The translations under genes and the position numbers were made by a program. Below, piece by piece: positions 7,029 to 13,200 of a DNA stretch of 13,200 bases. Position 1 is the stretch's first letter, and each line of letters opens with the position of its first letter. The notes under the pieces were generated by a model that was given only the letters and a program-made list of their open reading frames with translations, searched no databases and was not told the DNA's origin. This DNA comes from an uncultured bacterium (GTDB taxonomy: Bacteria > Cyanobacteriota > Vampirovibrionia > Gastranaerophilales > Gastranaerophilaceae), in assembly GCA_905211505.1 (NCBI GenBank), contig CAJMAX010000032.1:1-13200 (forward strand), written 5' to 3'.

Positions 7029-9296
7029 TTATTTTAGTACTAACGCTGGACGGGTTACAGACAATACCATTTCATTCGGAATATAAAAATCTTTTACTCC
7101 AAGATGTGCATTAATAAACAAAAATTCTAGAGTTTCGCCGGATTTTATTTCTAAACTATCAAACGGTATTTTTAAGTCCAAAACCTCGTTATAAGCTGAT
7201 TCAATAGGTTTAGTATTCTCTAGAACCCACATATCTCCAGGTATGGCTTTTGCTAATCTTATTAATTGAAGTTTATCATCTTGTATTGCAATTTGAACTT
7301 CATTATGAAATTTTTCCATTGAAATTGGTAATATGTTTTGAGTTTTATTTATTAAACGAACAGGTGAAAGAGCTTGTTTGCGACCTGTTTTTCTTAAATA
7401 TATGTACATCTGGTAAGTTTTTTCACTTAAACTCGGATTATTTTTTATATATTTATTTAGATGAAATTTTAGATAAAAATTATCATTGTCATTTCCAAAT
7501 CTAATTTTTTCAAATATTTTAGATTCTCTAAGCACAGGTCCATCAGGAATTTCAATATAACCTGCATTGTGCCATATATCATTTTCATCAACAATATCAT
7601 TTCCATTGATTGATGGTGAGATTAGTGATTTTGGATATTTTGACGGTTTTGACGGTGATATATTAGTTATTGGTTCATCTAAATATTTTGGAGTATCTAA
7701 GTCTAAATATCTATAAATGTTTTTTAAGCGGGTTCGGAAAATAAAGTCAAAAATATTGTCACGTCCTGAATAATTTGGTTCTCCGTACCACCAGAACCAA
7801 TCACTGCCTTCACAGATAAAAAGTTCCCGTCTTGCTTGTTCTATATTTGGATTTAACGGTTCTCGTTTTACGAATTCAGAAAAATCTTGGCGTACACGTT
7901 TTAGATATGTCCATGCCAAATCTTTTACCGGTTCGTCTATCCATAATTTGAAATTTTTATTGAACCATGAGCCGGATGCTATTTTATTTAATACTTTATG
8001 TTCCTTTGTATGTTCTAAATAGTCACTAATCAAAACAGTTTCTAATGTTTCGTCTTCTGTAATTAGTGTATAAAGAGTTTTTAAAAAAGATGCGCCGTCT
8101 TCCAGATAATTTTCCCAACAATTTTCACCATCCAGTGCAATTGTTAAAAGGTGGTCTTTGTCAGGAGATGACAGAATCTTGCTTTGCATAACTTTTATTC
8201 TGTCGTATAAATCATTTGCGGTTGCAATAGGATTATGATGAGGATATTCAAAGCTGATTAGATTGTGTGCTGTAGAGTCTCTGAATATCATTTTTATGTC
8301 AGAATTTTTTGTCTTATACTGATAAGATTTCAAAAGGTGGTATGGCTCTTTTAGATAACCTTTAAAATCATGTACAAACTCAAAATTTATGGAGCTTGCT
8401 AAAATTCCTTCATCAGAAATTGACCATTCTACCCCAAGATTGCTAAGCATCTCAAGAGTTTTACCGTTAACGCATTGCTCGGATGGCCAAATACCTTTCG
8501 GGCGTTTTCCAAAAATTTCCTCTACTCTATCTAAAGCCATTTCTGTTTGCAGTCTTGCATCCAGTTCTGTTTTTAAATTAAGTATTTCGTCATCAGATGG
8601 TGCATTTTTTTTGATTGTTTTGTAATCCAAAAGTACCGGTAGTATGGGATGGTAATATGGACTTGTTGTAATTTCTATTTTATTTTTTGAAATTAATTTT
8701 TTTAATGTCGGGATAATCTTTTTTATTATATCTCTTTGTATATCAATGATTTCTATTCTATCTTCGAGTGTATAATTTTTCCCTTTTTTAATAAGTCTTT
8801 TTAGTTCTTGGTTTCCTGTTTTAAAGGATGGATCTATCCAGGCAAGATTGAATAATGCCATAATATCTGCATATTCCTGATTTGAAAATATGTCAGTGTT
8901 ATTTGTTCCATTGACCTGAATAATTTGATATAATCTGTGATACTCATCATTAGGAAGAATCATTGTTTGATAATTTGAGTCAAAGAAATTATTTAAAATA
9001 AAAATTTTATCTTCTTTATTAAGTTTTTCCTCCGGGGTTATTGTTAGTCTGGAATGAATATCATGAGCATTATTTTCTGCATAATCTATAATTGCATCTA
9101 GCAAAGCTGGAACAAAGTTAAAATTTAGTTTTAATTTTTCAAATTTTTTTGCCCACAATGCCATATCTAAATAATCTTTAACCGCATGAAGTCTAACCCA
9201 CGGCATCAGGTAATCTCCATTTAACGTTAACTGATATACCGGCTGATGCATATGCCAGTAAAATGCTATTGATAATTTTTTTGATTGACTCATCAT
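7029..9296 (-). CDS. Glycoside hydrolase family 57 protein (alpha-amylase/glucanotransferase type)
   Basis: Probably a retaining enzyme acting on alpha-1,4-glucan (glycogen-type) chains. Family blocks are YWHMHQPVY (13-21) and PWVRLHAVKDY (32-42) at the N-terminus, then TSPYYHPILP (211-220). GIWPSEQCVNG (268-278) carries the probable nucleophile Glu273, and TIALDGENCWENY (385-397) the probable acid/base Asp389. GSDWFWWYGEPN (497-508) ends the catalytic half. Residues from about 560 to 755 look like a beta-rich accessory domain. No signal peptide is present, so the protein should be cytosolic. The first ATG (9296) is preferred over the next one because AAGG at 9310-9307 is 10 nt upstream of it rather than 13. 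It is a lone gene, divergent from the symporter. Amylase, amylopullulanase and 4-alpha-glucanotransferase activities cannot be separated from sequence alone. Confidence 0.88.
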   Translation of the reverse strand: MMSQSKKLSIAFYWHMHQPVYQLTLNGDYLMPWVRLHAVKDYLDMALWAKKFEKLKLNFNFVPALLDAIIDYAENNAHDIHSRLTITPEEKLNKEDKIFILNNFFDSNYQTMILPNDEYHRLYQIIQVNGTNNTDIFSNQEYADIMALFNLAWIDPSFKTGNQELKRLIKKGKNYTLEDRIEIIDIQRDIIKKIIPTLKKLISKNKIEITTSPYYHPILPVLLDYKTIKKNAPSDDEILNLKTELDARLQTEMALDRVEEIFGKRPKGIWPSEQCVNGKTLEMLSNLGVEWSISDEGILASSINFEFVHDFKGYLKEPYHLLKSYQYKTKNSDIKMIFRDSTAHNLISFEYPHHNPIATANDLYDRIKVMQSKILSSPDKDHLLTIALDGENCWENYLEDGASFLKTLYTLITEDETLETVLISDYLEHTKEHKVLNKIASGSWFNKNFKLWIDEPVKDLAWTYLKRVRQDFSEFVKREPLNPNIEQARRELFICEGSDWFWWYGEPNYSGRDNIFDFIFRTRLKNIYRYLDLDTPKYLDEPITNISPSKPSKYPKSLISPSINGNDIVDENDIWHNAGYIEIPDGPVLRESKIFEKIRFGNDNDNFYLKFHLNKYIKNNPSLSEKTYQMYIYLRKTGRKQALSPVRLINKTQNILPISMEKFHNEVQIAIQDDKLQLIRLAKAIPGDMWVLENTKPIESAYNEVLDLKIPFDSLEIKSGETLEFLFINAHLGVKDFYIPNEMVLSVTRPALVLK

Positions 9297-9320
9297 ATTT
9301 GTATAACCTTTTTACAAAAT

Positions 9321-9349
9321 ATTGTATCATTTAAAAAGATATAGAACAA
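9321..9349 (-). promoter_or_regulatory. Possible sigma70-type promoter for the GH57 gene
   Basis: On the minus strand TTGTTC (9349-9344), a 17-bp spacer and TACAAT (9326-9321) lie just upstream of the gene. The -10 matches consensus at 5 of 6 positions and the -35 only in its TTG. The leader would be about 20 nt and includes the AAGG ribosome-binding site. Confidence 0.45.
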
Positions 9350-9383
9350 CCTTGTAACGATTTTTTCTTTTATATTGGTTGAT

Positions 9384-9404
9384 ATTAAGCTTAAGATTAA
9401 GCTT
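9384..9404. promoter_or_regulatory. Direct repeat in the divergent promoter region, possible operator
   Basis: ATTAAGCTT occurs twice, at 9384-9392 and 9396-9404, with a 12-bp period; each contains the palindrome AAGCTT. The pair sits between the GH57 promoter (up to 9349) and the symporter -10 (9438-9446), where a regulator could act on both. No regulator is identified. Confidence 0.3.
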
Positions 9405-9437
9405 TTGTAAAGATTACGATTAAATTTTTCATGTTTT

Positions 9438-9446
9438 TGCTATACT
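9438..9446 (+). promoter_or_regulatory. Possible extended -10 promoter for the symporter operon
   Basis: TGC followed by TATACT (9441-9446) forms an extended -10 element, TGn plus a good hexamer; no convincing -35 is seen, which is common for this class. The leader would be roughly 70 nt, ending in AAAGG (9508-9512), 12 nt before the ATG at 9525. Confidence 0.45.
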
Positions 9447-9524
9447 ATTAGTAGTTATTTTATTGGTTGGCTTTACCCTAAAGTGAACTTAATCTTTTGA
9501 AAAGCTGAAAGGATAAATAGAAAA

Positions 9525-11105
9525 ATGAAGAAATTAATGACGTTTTTGACTTTACTGTTATGCAGCATGCAAAGTGCATGTGCTATGAATGTGGATGCAT
9601 TTATGGACAAACACATTGCACCTATATCTGATGCCGTCGCCGATTTGATATTCTTTCCTATTTCCATATGTGGATCAAAAGTTCCTATAATTATTTTTTG
9701 GATTCTTATTGCCGGTTTGTTTTTCACTATATATTTTAAAGGTATAGCAATTTGGGGCTTTAAGCATGCTATTGATATAATCGCAAAGCCTGCTGAAAAA
9801 TCTGAAAAAGGGGGAGAGTGTGGGGAGGTATCCTCATTTCAAGCTTTGGCAACTGCTCTTTCAGGTACTATAGGTATTGGTAGTATCGCCGGAGTTGCTA
9901 TTTCTATTTCAATTGGAGGCCCAGGTGCAGCCTTTTGGATTTTTGTCGGGGCAATCCTTGGTATGTCAATCAAGTTTGTTGAAGCTACACTTGCTGTTAA
10001 ATATAGAAGATTTAATTTAGACGGATCTGTCTCCGGTGGACCTATGCATTATATTGCGCATGGTTTAACAAGAAAAAATATGCGCTGGTTGGGACAACCT
10101 TTATCTGTGGTTTTTGCAATACTTTGTATTGGTGGCGGTATTACTGGTGGTAATATGATTCAAATTAACCAGACTGCTCATCAGATTGTTTTTATAACAG
10201 GTGGAGCTAATAGTTTTCTTCACGGATATGCCTGGGTGATTGGTCTGATTGCTGCTGTTCTTATCGGATTAGTTGTTGTCGGAGGTATTAAGAGTATTGC
10301 TAAGGTTACAACAATTTTAACACCTACAATGTGTTTATTATATATAGTTTCAGGTTTGATTGTAATTTTTGCTAATTTAAAAGGTATTCCTTCTGCTATC
10401 GCTACAATAGTTACGGAAGCATTTCATCCAACAGCTGTTGCTGGCGGGGTGTTTGGTACAATCATTATTGGATTGAGACGTTCTGTTCAATCTAATGAAG
10501 CAGGAACAGGAGCTGCAGCTATTGTTTATGCTACATCTCAAACAAAAGAGGCTGTTTCTCAAGGTTTTGTAGCTTTACTTGAAACTTTTTTAACAGGTGT
10601 ATTATGTTTGTTTACTTCTTTTGCAATTGTTATTACCGGTTCTTATAAATCTGCAAGTGGAATTTCTGGTATTGAAATGGCTTCTAATGCTTTCCAATCA
10701 GTGATTTCGTTCTTCCCGATTATCCTGTCAATAATTGCTGTTATGTTCGCGATTTCAACATTGATTTCTTGGGCATATTACGGGCAGAAAGCGTGGACTT
10801 TCCTTCTTGGTGAAGGTAAAAAACGTGTTCTTACGTTTAACATATTATACTGTGTATTTATTGTAATTGGTTCAGCTATGAATGTTAAGTCAATTATTGA
10901 TATTACAGATGCAATGATGATTGCAATGTGCGTGCCAAATATTATAGTTCTTTATATATTGGCTCCGGAAATCAAAAAGGATTTAGCTTCATATTGCAAT
11001 AGGCATGGAGTTGGTAAATTTTTTATTGGTGCAAGAAATTTAGAGCCTGTTAAAATTCCAGTTCCGGTAGAAGAAGAATCAGATACCATGGAGGTTAAAA
11101 ATTAA
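9525..11105 (+). CDS. AGCS-family sodium:alanine/glycine symporter
   Basis: Inner-membrane transporter that should take up a small amino acid with Na+ (alanine/glycine:cation symporter family). Family blocks are GEVSSFQALATALSGTIGIG (100-119), IAGVAISISIGGPGAAFW (121-138), the SGGPMHYI loop (170-177), SNEAGTGAAAIVYA (323-336) and ISWAYYGQKAWTFLLG (414-429), with many hydrophobic spans between. The 526 residues exceed the usual 450-490. The excess is an N-terminal MKKLMTFLTLLLCSMQSACA segment resembling a cleavable signal peptide, plus about 30 residues before the first typical span. Where many members have a G-N-I motif, this one has GSI (Ser120). Its TAA overlaps the ATG of the ACT gene by one base (TAATG), so the two are coupled. 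Substrate is inferred from family only. Confidence 0.93.
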   Translation: MKKLMTFLTLLLCSMQSACAMNVDAFMDKHIAPISDAVADLIFFPISICGSKVPIIIFWILIAGLFFTIYFKGIAIWGFKHAIDIIAKPAEKSEKGGECGEVSSFQALATALSGTIGIGSIAGVAISISIGGPGAAFWIFVGAILGMSIKFVEATLAVKYRRFNLDGSVSGGPMHYIAHGLTRKNMRWLGQPLSVVFAILCIGGGITGGNMIQINQTAHQIVFITGGANSFLHGYAWVIGLIAAVLIGLVVVGGIKSIAKVTTILTPTMCLLYIVSGLIVIFANLKGIPSAIATIVTEAFHPTAVAGGVFGTIIIGLRRSVQSNEAGTGAAAIVYATSQTKEAVSQGFVALLETFLTGVLCLFTSFAIVITGSYKSASGISGIEMASNAFQSVISFFPIILSIIAVMFAISTLISWAYYGQKAWTFLLGEGKKRVLTFNILYCVFIVIGSAMNVKSIIDITDAMMIAMCVPNIIVLYILAPEIKKDLASYCNRHGVGKFFIGARNLEPVKIPVPVEEESDTMEVKN

Positions 11106-11380
11106 TGTCAGATAAGATTATTGTTACTGTTTCCGGAGTAGATAGAATAGGTATTGTTGCTGAAGTCACTGCTATGATGGCAAAATATGATGTTAATATT
11201 GAGGATATAAAGCAAACGTTGATGCAAGGTCATTTTGTAATGTTTATGCTGTGTAATATTGAAAGTTCTAAATATCAGTTTAAAGAAATAAAAGAAGCTT
11301 TTAATGAACTCGGGAATAAGATGGGAATGGAAATTTGGGTTCAAAAGAAAGAGATTTTTGATAATATGCACAAGATTTAA
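11105..11380 (+). CDS. ACT-domain protein, UPF0237 type
   Basis: A 91-residue protein made of one ACT domain, the fold that commonly binds amino acids. It begins KIIVTVSGVDRIGIVAEVTA (4-23), continues through VNIEDIKQTLMQGHFVMFML (30-49), and ends with a WVQKKEIFDNMHKI tail; this order and length fit the UPF0237 family, related to the N-terminal part of the GcvR-type regulator. It is full length. GGAGG at 11090-11094, 10 nt before the ATG, is a strong ribosome-binding site. The ATG overlaps the symporter stop by one base, so synthesis is coupled to an amino-acid transporter, suggesting a sensor or modulator role; that role is inference. A terminator follows. In Firmicutes the family is often next to a UPF0210 (DUF711) gene, which is absent here. 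Confidence 0.9.
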   Translation: MSDKIIVTVSGVDRIGIVAEVTAMMAKYDVNIEDIKQTLMQGHFVMFMLCNIESSKYQFKEIKEAFNELGNKMGMEIWVQKKEIFDNMHKI

Positions 11381-11387
11381 GCTAAGA

Positions 11388-11413
11388 AAAAGACACATTT
11401 AAATGTGTCTTTT
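11388..11413. terminator. Bidirectional intrinsic terminator between the ACT gene and tsaD
   Basis: A perfect 26-bp palindrome whose arms are AAAAGACACATTT and its complement. GACACA/TGTGTC forms the stem core and an A-tract/T-tract flanks it on both sides. It lies 8 bp after the plus-strand ACT gene and 48 bp after the minus-strand tsaD stop, so it can end both convergent transcripts. Confidence 0.88.
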
Positions 11414-11461
11414 ATAATATTTGAAACTTATAAACTTCTAAAAATGGAATTTTAAATATTT

Positions 11462-12529
11462 TTATTTAACCCTTGAAAAGACTTCTACATCAACATCATC
11501 AAATGTATTGGTGTTGAAATATGCACATGATGCAACCATTGCAGCATTATCAGTACAATATTTCATAGCTGGAGCGTTAACTTTGTATCCATCTTTTTCT
11601 AAATCAAATACTTTTTTACGAATTTCTGAATTGGCTGCAACTCCACCAGCTATAACTACCTGATTGTAACCTCTTTCCATTGTCGCTTTTTTTAATTTTT
11701 TTACAAGTGTTTTTGAAACATCTTCTTGAAAACTTGCGCAAATATCATTGACAACGGACTCTGGTAATTCTTGAGTTGCTTCGTTACAATATTCAGTTTT
11801 TAAATTTTTAACCAGACGAAGAACTGCAGTTTTTAATCCACTAAAACTGAAATTATATCCATCAACTTTTCCTTCAGGGAGTGAGTAGGCTTGTGGATTT
11901 CCTTCTCTTGCCAGCTTGTCCAGCCTTGGGCCTCCAGGATAAGGTAATCCTATTAATCTTGCAACTTTATCATAAGCTTCTCCAACTGCATCATCAATAG
12001 TTTCACCAAGTATGGTTTGTTTTGAATATGATTCTACATCAATTATTTGTGTGTGTCCGCCGCTTACTAAGAGTGCCATAAACGGAGGTTTAATATCTGT
12101 ATCTATATAATTGGCGCAAAGATGTGCATTTAAATGGTTAACACCAATAAACGGCTTGTCATGAACAAGAGCTAATGTTTTTGCCGCATTAAGTCCAACC
12201 AGCAGGCAGCCAACAAGTCCTGGTCCCACGGTTCCTGCAAATGCGCTAATTTGTTCAGGTTTCAGTTCAGATTGTTCAAAGGCTTCCTGAACTACAATAT
12301 TTATGGCATCTAAATGTTCTCTTGCTGCTATTTCCGGTATGACACCGCCAAATTTTTCGTGTGTCTTTATTTGGGAAGCGACAATATTTGCAACAACTTC
12401 TCTTCCGTTTTTCACAATTGCACATGCAGTTTCATCGCAGCTTGATTCAATTGCCATAATATAATTGTCATAACCGCTGTCTGGTCCTATTTTTATACTT
12501 TTTTCGCTAAATAAACTTTTCTTTTCCAT
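11462..12529 (-). CDS. tsaD: tRNA N6-adenosine threonylcarbamoyltransferase (TsaD/Kae1/Gcp)
   Basis: Transfers the threonylcarbamoyl group to A37 of ANN-decoding tRNAs, working with TsaB and TsaE, neither of which is in the window. Motifs are IESSCDETACAIV (27-39), GGVIPEIAAREH (61-72), VNHLNAHL (130-137) with metal ligands His132 and His136, SGGHTQI (156-162), DDAVGEAYDKVARLIGLPYP (179-198), NFSFSGLKTA (226-235), VIAGGVAANS (292-301) and CTDNAAM (325-331) with metal ligand Asp327. The 355-residue length includes about 24 residues before the position where the protein usually starts; Met25 is the alternative start (codon 12457-12455). Neither ATG has a visible Shine-Dalgarno sequence, so the start is uncertain. 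It lies 49 bp downstream of the prepilin-like gene and may be co-transcribed with it. The product is certain; only the N-terminus is open. Confidence 0.96.
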   Translation of the reverse strand: MEKKSLFSEKSIKIGPDSGYDNYIMAIESSCDETACAIVKNGREVVANIVASQIKTHEKFGGVIPEIAAREHLDAINIVVQEAFEQSELKPEQISAFAGTVGPGLVGCLLVGLNAAKTLALVHDKPFIGVNHLNAHLCANYIDTDIKPPFMALLVSGGHTQIIDVESYSKQTILGETIDDAVGEAYDKVARLIGLPYPGGPRLDKLAREGNPQAYSLPEGKVDGYNFSFSGLKTAVLRLVKNLKTEYCNEATQELPESVVNDICASFQEDVSKTLVKKLKKATMERGYNQVVIAGGVAANSEIRKKVFDLEKDGYKVNAPAMKYCTDNAAMVASCAYFNTNTFDDVDVEVFSRVK

Positions 12530-12578
12530 AATTTTATATTACTACAAATTTGAAAATTTTACTAATTTTTAGAAATGT

Positions 12579-13200
12579 TTATTTTGTACTTTTCAATATA
12601 TATCTTGCTGCGGCTGATGCAGGTTCTACTATTTGGTCGTGAAATCTTATCGGGTATATATCTGTCATGTGTTGTGCGTCATTTTTTACTATACAATCAT
12701 TTTTTTTGAGTGAATTGGAACCTGATGAGCAGCTTACTTCTTTGTTTGGTAATGTTGGTCCATTTACATCAATGAATCCGAGGCATTGATCAAGTGTAGT
12801 AGCGCCATTATAGTCGGGAGTATAATCTTTCATTGTTTCGCCAATACTTAAAGCGCAGTTTGTAGATAGTCCTTTGTGTATAGCTATAATTGTTCCATCG
12901 TTTAGCATATAAGCTCTAAAATTTGCGATATTAAACGAACCATTTGAGCTTAAGTATGGACCGTAATTTGCATTATAATTTCCAAAGGCAGATTTTATAT
13001 TCATTTTTATGTCGGTAACATTATCGTAGTATGTTGCTCCTGTTAGAGTTCCGTTTATAAGTGCGCATATGCTGCGAATATTATCCGGATGATCTTTTTG
13101 GGGATTTTGGCTGCATTTTGCATCTATTCCCGCATAATCAAAATCATATTGAGCGTTCGACATTTTTGCAGCTTGAGATAATGTAGAAACCGCTTTTTTA
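12579..13200 (-). CDS. Type IV prepilin-like (pseudopilin-like) secreted protein, 5'-truncated by the window edge
   Basis: The reading frame stays open from the right edge into an ATG at 13163, so that ATG is probably internal. The codons before it read KKAVSTLSQAAK, the amphipathic helix expected after the hydrophobic prepilin N-terminus, which would lie outside the window. The visible globular part holds six cysteines (DAKCSQ, SICALI, TNCALS, DQCLGF, VSCSSG, NDCIVK), suggesting disulfides outside the membrane. It also carries YMLNDGTIIAI, a LGFIDVNGPTLPNK block typical of GspG-like and related pilin-like proteins, and a terminal SAAARYIL. I associate this pattern with the numerous prepilin-like proteins of Gastranaerophilales; that link is from memory. 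The TAA is at 12579-12581. The exact role (pilus, secretion or adhesion) is unknown. Confidence 0.7.
   Translation of the reverse strand, partial: KKAVSTLSQAAKMSNAQYDFDYAGIDAKCSQNPQKDHPDNIRSICALINGTLTGATYYDNVTDIKMNIKSAFGNYNANYGPYLSSNGSFNIANFRAYMLNDGTIIAIHKGLSTNCALSIGETMKDYTPDYNGATTLDQCLGFIDVNGPTLPNKEVSCSSGSNSLKKNDCIVKNDAQHMTDIYPIRFHDQIVEPASAAARYILKSTK

Noticed and set aside
9447-9524. Glycine riboswitch ahead of the AGCS symporter
   Set aside because: The leader is only about 70 nt and shows none of the conserved glycine aptamer blocks.
11108-11398. Antisense reading frame opposite the ACT gene
   Set aside because: It is the complement of a well-supported UPF0237 gene, has no recognisable domain, and its sequence is low-complexity.

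Overview
The window is AT-rich DNA with dense genes and short intergenic gaps. Shine-Dalgarno sequences are usual and TTG serves as an occasional start. The gene content fits a non-photosynthetic relative of the Cyanobacteria (Vampirovibrionia/Melainabacteria, order Gastranaerophilales). The main pointer is the minus-strand gene at the right edge, whose protein resembles the type IV prepilin-like, Cys-rich proteins I associate with that group. The taxonomic call is inference only.

Layout: (1) 1-3792, plus strand: the 3' part of a large superfamily 1 (UvrD/AddA-like) helicase, overlapping by 11 bp a small PD-(D/E)XK nuclease with an AddB/Cas4-style four-cysteine iron-sulfur signature. Together they look like a rearranged AddAB-type recombination enzyme. 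(2) 3880-6322, plus: nadB-nadC, overlapping by 11 bp, two of the three steps of de novo NAD synthesis from aspartate; nadA is not in the window. (3) 6323-6951: a long non-coding gap with a cluster of small palindromic repeats, including two pairs of related copies and one inverted copy. Right after it, at 6952-7026, is a possible 24-residue hydrophobic peptide gene with a strong ribosome-binding site. (4) 7029-9296, minus: a cytosolic GH57 alpha-glucan-active enzyme. (5) 9297-9524: a divergent promoter region with a 12-bp-period direct repeat. (6) 9525-11380, plus: an AGCS-family sodium:amino-acid symporter translationally coupled to a UPF0237-type ACT-domain protein, closed by a bidirectional terminator. 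(7) 11462-13200, minus: tsaD (tRNA t6A synthesis) downstream of the 5'-truncated prepilin-like gene.

Most genes are ordinary metabolism and housekeeping. The parts worth a second look are the helicase/nuclease architecture, the palindrome cluster with one compensated stem change, the hydrophobic micro-ORF, and the symporter-ACT pairing.
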